Source: Cytophagales bacterium (GTDB lineage Bacteria > Bacteroidota > Bacteroidia > Cytophagales > CCMP332). From it: DNA of 39,007 nt. The position numbers and the translations under genes are program-made. The DNA is taken from positions 1 to 39,007 of the forward strand of contig JANQSY010000081.1 in assembly GCA_028279065.1 (NCBI GenBank), written 5' to 3'. A model generated the notes under the pieces. It did not search any database. It saw nothing but the letters and a program-made list of their open reading frames with translations, and was not told the DNA's origin. Of this stretch, positions 6,501-15,399 are shown one piece after another. Numbering within the stretch: position 1 is the stretch's first letter; the number at the start of each line of letters is the position of its first letter.

Positions 6501-8960
6501 TATCAAATCGGTTTGGGTAATGCTATCCGAGCCTATGGAATTTCCGACCTCGAGGCTAACATCATAAATGCCCGGGGTATGGTAAATCACGGATGGACTC
6601 GCTTGGGTTGAGGAAGGTGGGTTTCCTCCAGGAAAATCCCAAAGCCTTGAGGTAGGGCTTCCTAAGGAGAGGTCGTTGAAATGGACGGTATCACCCACCA
6701 CTATCTCGGTTGCGCTTGCAGAAAGATTCGCTATAGGGGCTGCCGAACCAGAAGGATAAACAGGGGATTCCCATAGTCCACGTCCATAGGTTCCAGCTCT
6801 GATCATTTGTGCCTGCTCCTGGATCTCCAATTCGTATACCCTGACTCTTGGCAGGCCAGACATAAAGGACACCCAGTTCGCCAATGAATCGTCCGTGTAA
6901 TACACCGCTCCCTGCATACCTACATAGATCCCTCTTCTTGAGGTCTTATCCAGGAGGACGCAGTTGGCTCCGATGCTTGGAAGGTTGGAGGTGTGATTCA
7001 CCCAGCTAGACCCTCCATTGGTACTGATCAAAACCTTTGATGAACTCGCTGATGTAGCCAAAGCAACTCTGTTTGGATCATTTGGATCAACACTTATATA
7101 ATTCACAAATCCTGAAACACCACTTGAAATATTTGTCCATGTGGTTCCTCCATTTGTGGTTTTGTAGACCGTTGAATTGTTTGCCACATAGATCACCTGG
7201 TTGTTGGAAGGGGCAATTGCGACCTCATCCAGATTTCCAATGTTGATGTTGGAAATAGCCGTCCAGTTGGATCCTGAAGCAGTCGACTTATACAATTCAT
7301 CGAAACCCACATAAATGGTGGTTGGAACTATTGGGTCCTGCTCAAAGGGAGTTACCCAATTTCCGTTTCCAACCCCTGCTGGTTTGGAGATAGAGAATCT
7401 GCTATTTCCTTGGTTGACTGATCTATACATGGAACCGTACTGGCTGGTTCCGAATAAGTTGTTGGCGTTGGAATGATCTACAAAGGTTTCCATTCCATCG
7501 GCCCCTAGCCAATCCACCCAACTGCGCGTGGCACCCCTCATTACGGAGGTTCCGTTATCCTGAGCTCCTCCTGAAACCACATTGATGTCGGTCTTGGCAC
7601 AACCAATTCTATAAAACTCCCTTATACCTAACCCAGCTGAGAGGTCGGTAAAGTTGTCGGCGTTGTCCGTACTTATATATATTCCTCCATCTGTACCTGA
7701 ATAGATGTTGTTCCCAACAAATTGAAGGACCTCAACATCCGCGTGATTATATCCAATAGAATTGGGTAAGTACCAGGCGGTGGTAACAGAAAAACTACTT
7801 CCCCCATTAAGGGATTTCCAGCAGGCGATTCCTGCTATGTGGACCTCTTCTTTGTTTGTTGGAGAAACGCAGATAGCCATATCTCTCCAAGCCTGTCCTT
7901 GAGTATCATTTCCGGTTGTGGAATAACCAAGAAAATTGGTACCTGTTCCAGGTCCCTGATAGGCGATCCTAGTCGTAAAACTCGTGCCACCATTTGTAGA
8001 TCTGAATAATGCTCCGAAAATACTACCTGATCTTTGTATCAAATAGACATAGTTTGGATCATGAGGGGTAACAGCCATTTTCATTCTTTGACCATTACTG
8101 CCTGCTACCGTGACTGTAGAAAAACTGGTTCCATTGTTTGTCGACCTGAAGAACGAACTCCCACAGGCATAGACCACATTCTCGTTCCCAGGCCTGAAAT
8201 CCATGTCCTCTACCCCTGAAAAATGGACCTTGGTCCAATTGCTTCCCGCATTGGTACTTCTCCATACCCCATTTGAGGATGCAGCGAAGACAAGGTTTGA
8301 ATTTGTAGGGCTGATCAGTATTCTTCTCACCGCTCCGGAAGGTCCTGGCAGAGAAGTCCAGTTGGCGCCTCCATCTGTGGATTTCATTACCCCGCCACCA
8401 GCAGTGCCCATATAAACCGTGCTGGTATCTCCGGGGTCTATACTAACCGACCAAACATCCATTACGGCCATATCATCCGAAAGCGGTCTCCAGGTGCTTC
8501 CGGCATTGGTGGTTTTCCAAAGGCCTCCTTTGGGGGCGCCTACATAGATCAATTGCTGAGCAACGGGTTCAACGGCTATACACACTACCCTTCCAACACC
8601 GGGATTCCAACCGGATGTGCGGTTCCAGTTTGTTGGTCCCAAAGGCTTCCAATCCCCGGTAAGATTTGTGGACTCAGGAGAGGGGTAATTGCTTTGGAAG
8701 GACGCCAACTCAGACCAGACCTGAGTAGCGGGAATAACATAACCCTCGGGATCAAGCTCTCGTTGACTTTGGTATTCCCACCTTTTGAATTGTTTATATC
8801 CGGAACCCCTTCCCCTATCTTTTCCTTCAAAATATTCCTCCGCAGCTTTCTGAACTTCAAAGAAGTTTACTCTTTCCCGGTTCATCAGATCGAGGTAGTG
8901 CTGGGGAAAAACAACTAATGGGAATAGGGACAGCAGTAATAGGCTATAGAAAAATTTCAT
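3546..8960 (-). CDS. Giant secreted beta-propeller/PKD/GEVED protein with T9SS sorting domain
   Basis: 1804 residues. Order: signal peptide (1-20); sortilin/BNR-type propeller repeats (about 95-735, with recurring STNGGTTW/STDGGANW Asp-box-like motifs); PKD domain (about 741-822); cysteine-containing GEVED domain (about 827-967, YIDWDSNNEFDE, then GETEDYTVDI); an Ig-like region; five tandem 75-residue modules (1268-1642, GTYSGPGVSNGSF and NSDTNTIEV), with a more diverged module earlier (from CPQVSIS); a second PKD domain (about 1643-1715, WDFGDGS); and a T9SS type A sorting domain (about 1720-1804, VFPNPFDEEI, then GSYFLNLS). The family is exported by Sec, then across the outer membrane by T9SS and anchored or released. 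Propellers and PKD modules suggest adhesion or polysaccharide contact; no catalytic residues were recognised. Single gene between M28 peptidase and trkA. Confidence 0.93.
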   Translation of the reverse strand: MKFFYSLLLLSLFPLVVFPQHYLDLMNRERVNFFEVQKAAEEYFEGKDRGRGSGYKQFKRWEYQSQRELDPEGYVIPATQVWSELASFQSNYPSPESTNLTGDWKPLGPTNWNRTSGWNPGVGRVVCIAVEPVAQQLIYVGAPKGGLWKTTNAGSTWRPLSDDMAVMDVWSVSIDPGDTSTVYMGTAGGGVMKSTDGGANWTSLPGPSGAVRRILISPTNSNLVFAASSNGVWRSTNAGSNWTKVHFSGVEDMDFRPGNENVVYACGSSFFRSTNNGTSFSTVTVAGSNGQRMKMAVTPHDPNYVYLIQRSGSIFGALFRSTNGGTSFTTRIAYQGPGTGTNFLGYSTTGNDTQGQAWRDMAICVSPTNKEEVHIAGIACWKSLNGGSSFSVTTAWYLPNSIGYNHADVEVLQFVGNNIYSGTDGGIYISTDNADNFTDLSAGLGIREFYRIGCAKTDINVVSGGAQDNGTSVMRGATRSWVDWLGADGMETFVDHSNANNLFGTSQYGSMYRSVNQGNSRFSISKPAGVGNGNWVTPFEQDPIVPTTIYVGFDELYKSTASGSNWTAISNINIGNLDEVAIAPSNNQVIYVANNSTVYKTTNGGTTWTNISSGVSGFVNYISVDPNDPNRVALATSASSSKVLISTNGGSSWVNHTSNLPSIGANCVLLDKTSRRGIYVGMQGAVYYTDDSLANWVSFMSGLPRVRVYELEIQEQAQMIRAGTYGRGLWESPVYPSGSAAPIANLSASATEIVVGDTVHFNDLSLGSPTSRLWDFPGGNPPSSTQASPSVIYHTPGIYDVSLEVGNSIGSDSITQTDLITVKRYCSSEATNSIDSYIRRVQLGSIDNTDLSCATYSDFSHLETGLYRDSTYLISVTTDDCDGGGTYSKGFKVYIDWDSNNEFDEVSEMVFSSPVQASGTFVTAISVPSNAVLGRSGLRIVCSEFNPIQACGTYSYGETEDYTVDIKDTAVCPQVSISTSSQHQTSCMGSSSISLSGGQPSGGSFSGSFVSGGQFDVQAAGIGVHTYYYSYNDGVGCSGLDSGTITVAPLPDISASDDGATPASGDTIYACLSNPGTPLVSLYFLADNIGSLTPPVLGSWTSLSGGSMLNGSNRPQGSPATFSPDPDSLVSTLNLVVEDANGCAAVKAVKVFISPYPNADVQLDQNQVCIGEDTINMNFLNLPAQSFSHTVTRVRTNPPMSPFSQGVVYISTGLEFKNSISFVPGQSLTNPINQVSVPTWFVYQWDFTDLSGCATRRLDSILVGPKPAVTLSNLAGTCINGPQQLLTAGTPSSGVYSGPGVVNGSFDPQIAGIGIHQIVYSYTNAQGCSNSDTNTIEVSGLPNVTLSNQGTTCLNSAPMTLSGGTPSPGTYSGPGVSNGSFFPQQAGVGMHQIVYSFSDNNGCMNSDTNTIEVFAPPNVTLPNLGTTCVNSGFVTLTGGTPASGTYTGPGVSNGSFFPQQAGIGIHRIVYSHTDNNGCVNSDTNTIEVLPLPNVNLPNLGSACVNSGPVILSGGSPAPGTYSGPGVSNGSFFPQQVGVGIYQIVYSHVDINGCVNSDTNTIEVLAPPNVAHPNLVGHCSADPPVTLTGGTPSGGSYSGPGVSGGIFDPSIAGPGLHQLTYTYSNANNCTNSAQFDAPVFSDPGANFDYTVNGPTVSFHDLSSNAASWSWDFGDGSTGLGQNPFHTYASQGTYQVCLSVSSFEGCLNTFCRDVPVISVGLGGELGSSSVQVFPNPFDEEIIIKMDFDHDIVKGLIYDPLGRMIKEVEIAKNSRETVVKLGELPAGSYFLNLSDQSGTLTIPIQKN
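4035..5159 (-). repeat. Five in-frame 225-bp tandem repeats within the T9SS protein gene
   Basis: The segment encoding NTIEV recurs at exactly 225-bp intervals (plus-strand marker CTCAAT/CTCGAT at 4275, 4500, 4725 and 4950), giving modules of 75 residues at protein positions 1268-1342, 1343-1417, 1418-1492, 1493-1567 and 1568-1642. The middle three are most alike, with the first and last diverged. Each has one conserved Cys near position 11 and another near 61, plus the YSGPGV turn, which suggests an Ig-like fold with a possible disulphide. The nearly identical middle copies suggest recent duplication or gene conversion. Confidence 0.9.
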
Positions 8961-9028
8961 ACGGTTTATTCAGGCTGGTACTGTCATGTTTTATTCCTTT
9001 TAACGGGCTTTTGTAACTAAGGATTCAT

Positions 9029-10429
9029 TTATTCCAGACCATACTTATCAATAAGATAGATCATGGAGGCCATTGCTCCGGCGCCAAGATGAAGTTCCCG
9101 GTCATTCACCTTCTCAAAAAGGTCATCAGAAGTATGGTGATAATAGAAATATCGTTGAGAATCTACATAAAGGCCAAACAAAGGAACATTCTGGTTCCTA
9201 AGTGGCCCAATATCCGCTCCGCCTCCTCCTCTTCTCAAAACATGCATTTCTCTTCTTTCAAACAATGGCTTCCATAGTTGGATCCTTTCTTCCATTGTGG
9301 AGTCAGGAAGGGTATACCCAAACCCATAAGGGGTAAAACCACCTCCATCGCTTTCCATAGCTGCGACATGGAACTCCCTATTTTCTTCCGCCAGCTGAGC
9401 GTATTTCTTCCCCCCCCTTAATCCGTTCTCCTCATTCATGAACATCACCGCTCGAAGGGTATTGTTTGGTTTTTGGTCCAGGGCTTTGAATATCCTTAAT
9501 ACCTCTATGGCCTGCATGCAGCCTGTTCCATCATCGCTTGCTCCCTCTCCCAGGTCCCATGAGTCCAGATGGCCCCCTACCACTATTATCTTCTCCGGGT
9601 CTCTGACTCCTTTGATCTCCCCGACTACATTATGGGAAAGCACCTCTCCCTCCATTCCACAATCCATATGAAGTGATATTTCCAGATCAGGCTCTTTTTC
9701 CAATAGTTCGTGCAGCATTTCTGCATCTCTGGTGGAAATAGCTGAAGCAGGGATCTTTGGAAGATTAAGCTTGTATCCAGTACTCCCGGTGTGAGGGAAA
9801 TCATCTATGGAGGAGCCAAGGCTTCGGTTCATTGAGGCGATAGCTCCGTATTTAGCAGCTTCCGATGGCCCAGACCAGCGTTGAAAACCCGCCGTGCCAT
9901 AGGCCCTTCCTGTCCGAATGAAGGTAGGGTCCATAGCTTGATTATAAAAGACGATCTTGCCTTTAACATTTTCTTTTCCAAGCTTTTCCAATTCCTCAAA
10001 AGATGTGACCTCTACCACCTTGCCCCTGATCGTTCCCTCGGTTCCTACTGAATTTCCAAGGGCGCAAACATTCAACTCCACCCGGGTATCTGATAGGTAA
10101 GCAAAGGCCTTGGCCCTTTCTCTCCTGACCCACTTAGGCACCATGACCTCTTGAAAGTAAACGGTATCAAAGCCGGATCTCCGCATCACCTCTGCCGTGT
10201 ACTCCACTGCCTGTTCTGCTTGGGGAGAACCTGAAAGTCTGGGACCAATTACCTTACAGAGATGTCTAAGATTGGAGTAAGCCTCTCCATTTCGAAGGAC
10301 CTCATCGAAGATTGATTTGACCACCTTTTCATCTTCCTCAAGATCGACCCTTACTTCCTTGGAAGCCTTTTCTAAATTTTGGGTGCAGGACAGGAAAAGA
10401 CCAATAAAGGCGGTCAATAGAAACCTCAT
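9029..10429 (-). CDS. M28-family zinc carboxypeptidase (carboxypeptidase Q-like) lipoprotein
   Basis: 466 residues from the ATG at 10429, chosen because it overlaps the upstream stop as ATGA and yields a clean signal sequence MRFLLTAFIGLFLSC (candidate lipid-anchored Cys15); an in-frame ATG 36 bp earlier lies inside the preceding gene. A PA-like insertion covers about 115-235. Di-zinc ligands fit H287 (GGHLDSWDLG), D299 (SDDGTG), E333/E334 (MNEENG), D361 (ESDGG) and H432 (YYHHTSDD), the set expected for M28 exopeptidases. Probably a periplasmic or surface peptidase that trims peptides. Cotranscribed with the MazG-like and TrmH genes; the functional link is unclear. Confidence 0.92.
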   Translation of the reverse strand: MRFLLTAFIGLFLSCTQNLEKASKEVRVDLEEDEKVVKSIFDEVLRNGEAYSNLRHLCKVIGPRLSGSPQAEQAVEYTAEVMRRSGFDTVYFQEVMVPKWVRRERAKAFAYLSDTRVELNVCALGNSVGTEGTIRGKVVEVTSFEELEKLGKENVKGKIVFYNQAMDPTFIRTGRAYGTAGFQRWSGPSEAAKYGAIASMNRSLGSSIDDFPHTGSTGYKLNLPKIPASAISTRDAEMLHELLEKEPDLEISLHMDCGMEGEVLSHNVVGEIKGVRDPEKIIVVGGHLDSWDLGEGASDDGTGCMQAIEVLRIFKALDQKPNNTLRAVMFMNEENGLRGGKKYAQLAEENREFHVAAMESDGGGFTPYGFGYTLPDSTMEERIQLWKPLFERREMHVLRRGGGGADIGPLRNQNVPLFGLYVDSQRYFYYHHTSDDLFEKVNDRELHLGAGAMASMIYLIDKYGLE

Positions 10430-10812
10430 GAGTCCAAAATACTTTTTAGGTCCGGAGGTGTCCATAATCGGCTCTTGAGGACCTTTCCGTCCTCCCTGTA
10501 TATCGCATTTCCATCTTCATCCAGTTTGCTCATATTGCTTCTTTGCACCTCAGCAAAAAGCTCCTCAAACTTGGCCTGAAGGCCGAACTCAAGCACGCTG
10601 CCAAAAAGTACATATTGAAGATCAGTCAAGGCATCTGCCACCTCGACCATATCTCCGGCCTCGAACGCCTGCTTGAATTCTTCCAGCTCTTCTCTGATCA
10701 GACTATATCTGAGAGCACATCGTTCTTTTGAGGGAATCACAGGACCATCATTTTCCACGGGTATCTTGAATGCCTCGTGGAAATCCTTCACATCATTGAT
10801 CTGCTTAATCAT
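10426..10812 (-). CDS. MazG/HisE-like nucleoside triphosphate pyrophosphohydrolase family protein
   Basis: 128-residue all-alpha NTP-pyrophosphohydrolase-like protein. The metal-binding pattern is visible as EELEEFKQAF (ExxE), followed by DMVEVADALTDLQYVLFG (ExxDxxxD), the hallmark of the MazG/phosphoribosyl-ATP pyrophosphatase superfamily. The C-terminal extension KLDEDGNAIYREDGKVLKS resembles the subgroup of small Cof/PRA-PH-like enzymes found in phages and many bacteria. Substrate is unknown; it may clean nucleotide pools. The stop codon overlaps the ATG of the M28 peptidase gene (ATGA). Confidence 0.85.
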   Translation of the reverse strand: MIKQINDVKDFHEAFKIPVENDGPVIPSKERCALRYSLIREELEEFKQAFEAGDMVEVADALTDLQYVLFGSVLEFGLQAKFEELFAEVQRSNMSKLDEDGNAIYREDGKVLKSRLWTPPDLKSILDS

Positions 10813-10902
10813 AAATTGGATTTGGAAAAAAATTCTGACCCCAAAAAAACAAGGATTTCCGGCTTGTTCAAATTTGATGCTGGATCTGAGGCCGGGATTA
10901 AC

Positions 10903-11439
10903 CTACTCCTGGCCGGAAAAGTGCAGGAAGAAGTGCCAAAGAGCTATTCCCATACTAATGGCGATGTTCAAAGAATGTTTATGGCCAAATTGGGGGATCT
11001 CAATTGATCCATGGCATTCACTCAAAACCTTATCTTCAACTCCAAAAGCCTCGTTTCCAAAAACAAATGAATAAGCCTTCCCCTTTTCAGGAATGAATTC
11101 ATGGAGGGGGGTTGAGTGGTGGACCTGTTCCACTGCAAAGACCAGCTTCTCATCAGATTTTTGCTTGTTGATCGCATCAAGTGTATTTTCCTGATAAACC
11201 CATCTGACCGATTCGGTAGAACCCAAGGCGGTCTTCATGATCTCTCTGTGGGGGGGACAAGCGGTAATACCCCCCAACCAAATGCTTTCAAGCCCAAAAG
11301 CATCCGCGGTTCTAAAGCAGGAACCCACATTGTAGGCACTCCTGACATTATCCAGGATCACAGAAACCGGAAGTTTTTTTGAACTCAGGGAATCACCGGG
11401 ACTAAGCCTTCCCAGTTCTTCCATAGATTTTTTCTTCAT
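10903..11439 (-). CDS. TrmH/SpoU-family RNA 2'-O-methyltransferase
   Basis: 178 residues from the ATG at 11439; a TTG 15 bp upstream is the only longer option and looks spurious. SPOUT knot enzymes transfer methyl from SAM to ribose 2'-OH of tRNA or rRNA. Motif 1 is PVSVILDNVRSAYNVGSCFR, with the N and R expected at the active site; motif 2 is SFVFGNEAFGVE; motif 3 is IEIPQFGHKHSLNIAISMG, the SAM-binding knot with SLN. Short, lacking the N-terminal RNA-binding domain of rRNA-specific members, so closer to the TrmH/TrmL type. Divergent from mutS across 74 bp. Confidence 0.92.
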   Translation of the reverse strand: MKKKSMEELGRLSPGDSLSSKKLPVSVILDNVRSAYNVGSCFRTADAFGLESIWLGGITACPPHREIMKTALGSTESVRWVYQENTLDAINKQKSDEKLVFAVEQVHHSTPLHEFIPEKGKAYSFVFGNEAFGVEDKVLSECHGSIEIPQFGHKHSLNIAISMGIALWHFFLHFSGQE

Positions 11440-11513
11440 GTGGAAAAAGAACAATTTACATGATTGCTAAGCCAGTCCAAAATCAACATATTTGTTGACC
11501 TCCCAAATTTTTA

Positions 11514-14120
11514 ATGGCAGCAAAGAAAGCTATTTCTCAGACCCCCTTGATGAAGCAGTATTATGCTATAAAATCAAAACATCCAGGGGCGATCCTTCTT
11601 TTTAGGGTAGGCGACTTTTATGAGACCTTCGATGAAGATGCCAAGAGGGCAAGTGAGGCCTTAGGAATAGTTCTAACAAAAAGGTCTAATGGAGCTGCTT
11701 CCGAGGTGGATCTTGCTGGATTTCCCCACCATGCCTTGGAGGCCTATCTTCCAAAGTTGGTAAAAGCCGGTTTCAGAGTAGCCATTTGTGACCAGCTGGA
11801 GGATCCTAAGCAAGCAAAGGGCGTGGTAAAAAGGGGCATCACCGAATTGGTAACCCCAGGCCTGAGTTTCAATGATGAGGTCTTGACCGCAGGCTCAAAT
11901 AATTATCTTGCTGCAGTGCATCAGATCAAAGAGGGCTGGTCCATAGCTTTTCTTGATGTTTCGACAGGCGAATTCTTTATTTCGGAGGGAGGCAGTGCGT
12001 CCATTGCTAAAAACCTTAAAGCATTTTCACCTTCAGAGGTTCTTTTACAAAAGAAAGAGGAAGCCGATTTCCAAAGTCTTTTTGGTCAGGGTTATAATCT
12101 TTTCAGATTGGATGATTGGGCATTCACCCATGATTTTGGTTATGAAAAACTGACCCATCAATTCAATGCAAAAAACCTAAAGGGATATGGCATTGAGGAA
12201 CTTCAGGGAGGGATAGGATGTGCAGGGGCCATCCTCCATTATCTAGAGGAAACCGAACACCGTCATACCGATCATATCAACACCATTTCAAGGATCGATG
12301 ATCAGGATTTCGTATGGATGGATCAGTTCACCATCGAGAATTTAGAGATCCTTCATTCCAGGCAGCAGGATGGAACTCCTCTGGTGGATATAATCAACAA
12401 GACGGTTTCTCCAATGGGAGGTCGTTTGATCAAAAGGTGGCTGGTCATGCCTTCGAAGGATCTGGAAGAGATCGAGAAAAGGCAGGAAGGAGTAAAGGTT
12501 TTCTACGAAGATGAGGAATTCTCAGATGACCTTTCCAGGTTGATCAAGAATTGTGGTGATCTAAGCCGATTGATCTCCAAGGTTGCTGCCAAAAGGGTGA
12601 ATCCGAGGGAAATGAAAGCCATTTCGATCGCATTGGAAAGCATTCAGGCCATAAGGGAATACGCACAATTCGAAAAGGGGGCCTTAAGCCGTTTTCATGG
12701 AGCGTTGAATCCATGCACAGAGCTTCAGAAAAGGATCAATGAGACCCTTGTAGATGAGCCGGGATTTCAATCCAACCTTGGTGGAATCATAAGGGATGAA
12801 TTCTCAGCTGACCTTGACGAACTGAGGAAGATCGCCAACTCCGGAAAGCAACATCTTGAAAACATCAGGGAAAGAGAAGCGGAAAGGACAGGTATCCCAA
12901 AACTTAAGATCTCCTTTAACAAAGTATTCGGTTATTACCTGGAAGTCTCCAACGCCCATAAAGAAAAGGTTCCTGAGGAGTGGATCCGGAAGCAGACACT
13001 GGTCAATGCGGAGAGATATATCACTGAAGAGCTGAAGAATTTTGAGGAAAAGATCCTAAACGCTGATGAAAAGATCCGGGAACTGGAGTTTTCTTTTTTC
13101 CAAGAATTGATTGAGGACAGCCAGCCGTATGTAGCCTCCATACAATCTGCAGCCCTTGCAATTGGAAATCTCGACTGCCTCATTTCTTTCGCAAAAGTTG
13201 GAAGGGGAAGGAGTTATTGTTTCCCCGAGCTGGATGAAAGCCTGAGGATAGAGATCGATGCCGGACGTCATCCCGTAATAGAAAACCAATTACCTCCAGG
13301 GGAAAAATATATCCCGAATGATGTAGTTCTTGATCCGGAAAACTCCCAGATCCATATCATTACCGGCCCAAATATGGCTGGAAAATCAGCCTATTTGCGG
13401 CAAAACGCTCTGATATGCGTTTTAGCCCAGGTAGGGAGTATGGTTCCCGCCAATAACGCAAAAATAGGTCTCGTAGATAAGATCTTTACCCGGGTAGGAG
13501 CTTCGGATAATCTAAGCAAAGGGGAGTCCACCTTCATGGTTGAGATGAGCGAGACCGCCAGCATTCTAAATAATCTCAGCCCCCGGTCCCTGGTGATCAT
13601 GGACGAGATCGGTCGTGGTACCAGCACTTTTGATGGCATTTCCATAGCCTGGTCGATCGTGGAATATCTTCATAACAACAATAAGTTTCACCCCAAGACC
13701 TTATTTGCAACTCATTATCATGAATTGAACGAGTTATCATCCAAGCTGGACAAAGTGAAGAACTTCAATGTCTCAGTAAAAGAACTCGGGAAAAAAGTAG
13801 TATTCCTTAGAAAACTTGAGGAAGGAGGCAGCGAACACAGTTTCGGGATCCATGTGGCGCAGATGGCCGGTATTCCCAATCCGGTGGTCCTAAGGGCTCA
13901 TGAAGTCCTGATGCAAATGGAGGAAACCAAAACCCTGAAGTCGGCAAGGGAGGAAGTCAAGAAACTAAAATCCCAGAGCTACCAGATGAGCGCCTTTGAG
14001 GCGAATGATCCTAATTACCTGAAAGTCAAAGACCTACTTGAAAAAACAGACATCAATCTGATCTCCCCTGTAGATGCGCTGCTCAAATTGAATGAGATCA
14101 AAAAGCTGATGGGGAAATAA
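11514..14120 (+). CDS. mutS: DNA mismatch repair protein MutS
   Basis: 868 residues, full length. The mismatch-reading motif is GDFYETF (Phe-x-Glu) near residue 33, followed by connector, lever and clamp regions (SFNKVFGYYLEV around 464). The ATPase domain has Walker A GPNMAGKS near 617 and Walker B with signature VIMDEIGRGTSTFDG near 693, then the ATHYHEL His switch and a C-terminal dimerisation helix-turn-helix. Binds mispairs and small loops and recruits MutL. GPNMAGKS replaces the common GPNMGGKS, a variant in the family that keeps the Lys-Ser. Single gene ending in a strong hairpin terminator. Confidence 0.98.
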   Translation: MAAKKAISQTPLMKQYYAIKSKHPGAILLFRVGDFYETFDEDAKRASEALGIVLTKRSNGAASEVDLAGFPHHALEAYLPKLVKAGFRVAICDQLEDPKQAKGVVKRGITELVTPGLSFNDEVLTAGSNNYLAAVHQIKEGWSIAFLDVSTGEFFISEGGSASIAKNLKAFSPSEVLLQKKEEADFQSLFGQGYNLFRLDDWAFTHDFGYEKLTHQFNAKNLKGYGIEELQGGIGCAGAILHYLEETEHRHTDHINTISRIDDQDFVWMDQFTIENLEILHSRQQDGTPLVDIINKTVSPMGGRLIKRWLVMPSKDLEEIEKRQEGVKVFYEDEEFSDDLSRLIKNCGDLSRLISKVAAKRVNPREMKAISIALESIQAIREYAQFEKGALSRFHGALNPCTELQKRINETLVDEPGFQSNLGGIIRDEFSADLDELRKIANSGKQHLENIREREAERTGIPKLKISFNKVFGYYLEVSNAHKEKVPEEWIRKQTLVNAERYITEELKNFEEKILNADEKIRELEFSFFQELIEDSQPYVASIQSAALAIGNLDCLISFAKVGRGRSYCFPELDESLRIEIDAGRHPVIENQLPPGEKYIPNDVVLDPENSQIHIITGPNMAGKSAYLRQNALICVLAQVGSMVPANNAKIGLVDKIFTRVGASDNLSKGESTFMVEMSETASILNNLSPRSLVIMDEIGRGTSTFDGISIAWSIVEYLHNNNKFHPKTLFATHYHELNELSSKLDKVKNFNVSVKELGKKVVFLRKLEEGGSEHSFGIHVAQMAGIPNPVVLRAHEVLMQMEETKTLKSAREEVKKLKSQSYQMSAFEANDPNYLKVKDLLEKTDINLISPVDALLKLNEIKKLMGK

Positions 14121-14121
14121 A

Positions 14122-14147
14122 AAAGCCCCTCCGAAAGAAGGGGCTTT
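14122..14147. terminator. Bidirectional hairpin terminator between mutS and the convergent lipoprotein gene
   Basis: Perfect 9-bp stem AAAGCCCCT (14122-14130) / AGGGGCTTT (14139-14147) with an 8-nt loop, directly after the mutS stop. A-rich upstream and T-rich downstream sides allow function on both strands; the convergent gene ends at 14169. Confidence 0.85.
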
Positions 14148-14168
14148 GACTCATAAAGAGCTATATCA

Positions 14169-15329
14169 TCATTTTGGAATAAGATGGAATTCGAAGGTTG
14201 CATCTTCAAAGAATTCATCGTCAAAACCAATTACAGAAATAACAATTTTGTTTGGCGATTGTGAGACCACCTTCACCTGCTGTATGTAGGGTGAAATATA
14301 GTTGCCAAATTCATCGTAATATCCATCATAGGTAATGCTCATGATCTTTGTGGCAGGATCATATCCCCATCCAGCCATGTCCGAATCTGTACCGGAATCA
14401 TCAATGTAAACCGCATTGGTGCAATCAGAGTTAGCCCAGTCAAGCTGACGGTCTTCCCATTCTTCTTCAAAGGTGGCATCGCCATTTGAATAAAACCGCA
14501 GGTATTGGTTTTCCTGATCCCATTCGATTACCTCAAGTATACCGGTACCTCCCCCGGGGCAAGGAAACTGGTAATACCCCGTATCATAGTCCTTCATTCC
14601 AAAGAACTCTATCTCTTCAATAGTAGTATCTCTTCCTGTAATGGGATTGGTAAATGTAAAACTGATCACCGATTTTTCAGACTTCCACCATTTTGAGGTC
14701 AGGGTTCCCACACCGTTTCCTCCCCTTTGGACGATCTGGATACATACAGTAATATAATTACTGATATCACCTGCGCCATTCTTCACAGCAAATCTGATCA
14801 GAAATTTTCCGGACTTAACAGAAGAAGGAATATTGAATACAAACAAATAACCATTGTTAGCATTTCCTTGCCTGTCCACGCCGGTTTTTGGAATAAGCTT
14901 AGCATCAAAAAACCTTGATTCTCCAACTCCTCCCTTTCTCAACATACCATACCTCCCATCGGGATCCACAGGAACCTCATAGTGGGCATTGGCATTTTGC
15001 ACCTCGAATAGAATTGATGGATCGGTGGTATCACCAAATGCTATATTCAGGTCGATAGCTGCTGTTCTTCCATTTGTTACAGGTACGGTATCGGCATCCA
15101 TAAATGAAGTAACACCAATAGTTCCATTCGATGCAGGAGCTGTTCCGGTTTTGGCAGTCCAGGTGGGGTTGCTGACTCCCATCTCAACGGTCACCGCATT
15201 GGCATCGCTTGGGTCAACTGTTGCTTGAGGAATTGTAGATCCTCCTCCCGTGCTGGGATTGTCGTCATCATTACAGGCCCAGAAAACCAGACCTAAGCAC
15301 AATAAGATAAGTGAAATTCTTTTCATCAT
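14169..15329 (-). CDS. Uncharacterised lipoprotein with acidic export signal
   Basis: 386 residues. The signal sequence MMKRISLILLCLGLVFWAC ends in a lipidation Cys followed by NDDDNP. An acidic cluster right after the Cys resembles the Bacteroidetes lipoprotein export signal, so surface exposure is inferred. The first half contains Ig/cadherin-like strand-rich sequence with VTVEMG-type strands; the C-terminal half has WWKSEKSVISFTF and FEEEWEDRQLDW, recalling lipocalin-like sensing or binding domains, but no family was confidently recognised. Acidic and rich in Asp, Gly and Thr. A second Met at 15326 is an equally possible start. A -7 element TAATTTTG (15346-15353, minus strand) precedes it closely. 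Divergent from the propeller-SpoIIE gene. Confidence 0.8.
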   Translation of the reverse strand: MMKRISLILLCLGLVFWACNDDDNPSTGGGSTIPQATVDPSDANAVTVEMGVSNPTWTAKTGTAPASNGTIGVTSFMDADTVPVTNGRTAAIDLNIAFGDTTDPSILFEVQNANAHYEVPVDPDGRYGMLRKGGVGESRFFDAKLIPKTGVDRQGNANNGYLFVFNIPSSVKSGKFLIRFAVKNGAGDISNYITVCIQIVQRGGNGVGTLTSKWWKSEKSVISFTFTNPITGRDTTIEEIEFFGMKDYDTGYYQFPCPGGGTGILEVIEWDQENQYLRFYSNGDATFEEEWEDRQLDWANSDCTNAVYIDDSGTDSDMAGWGYDPATKIMSITYDGYYDEFGNYISPYIQQVKVVSQSPNKIVISVIGFDDEFFEDATFEFHLIPK

Positions 15330-15345
15330 TGGGTAGTTTAAACTT

Positions 15346-15353
15346 CAAAATTA
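15346..15353 (-). promoter_or_regulatory. Candidate -7 element for the lipoprotein gene
   Basis: Minus-strand TAATTTTG matches TAnnTTTG exactly, 16 bp upstream of the ATG at 15329. No good -33 TTTG is present at the expected distance; instead a large inverted repeat (15364-15399) occupies that position, so an activator may be required. Confidence 0.4.
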
Positions 15354-15363
15354 AAAAACAGTG

Positions 15364-15399
15364 TTCAATGAGGCATGCAATCCATGCATTATCATTGAA
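15364..15399. promoter_or_regulatory. 36-bp compound inverted repeat in a divergent promoter region
   Basis: Outer arms TTCAATGA (15364-15371) and TCATTGAA (15392-15399) are perfect complements; inner arms GCATG (15373-15377) and CATGC (15383-15387) flank a 5-nt loop. It lies between the divergent lipoprotein and propeller-SpoIIE genes, about 25-60 bp upstream of the lipoprotein start of transcription inferred from the -7 box. It could be an operator for a dimeric regulator; it has no T-run, so a terminator is unlikely. Confidence 0.4.

Noticed and set aside
11488-11501. Small inverted repeat CAACA-TATT-TGTTG upstream of mutS
   Set aside because: A 5-bp A/T-rich arm pair is expected by chance in such sequence, and it lacks a clear relation to a promoter box.
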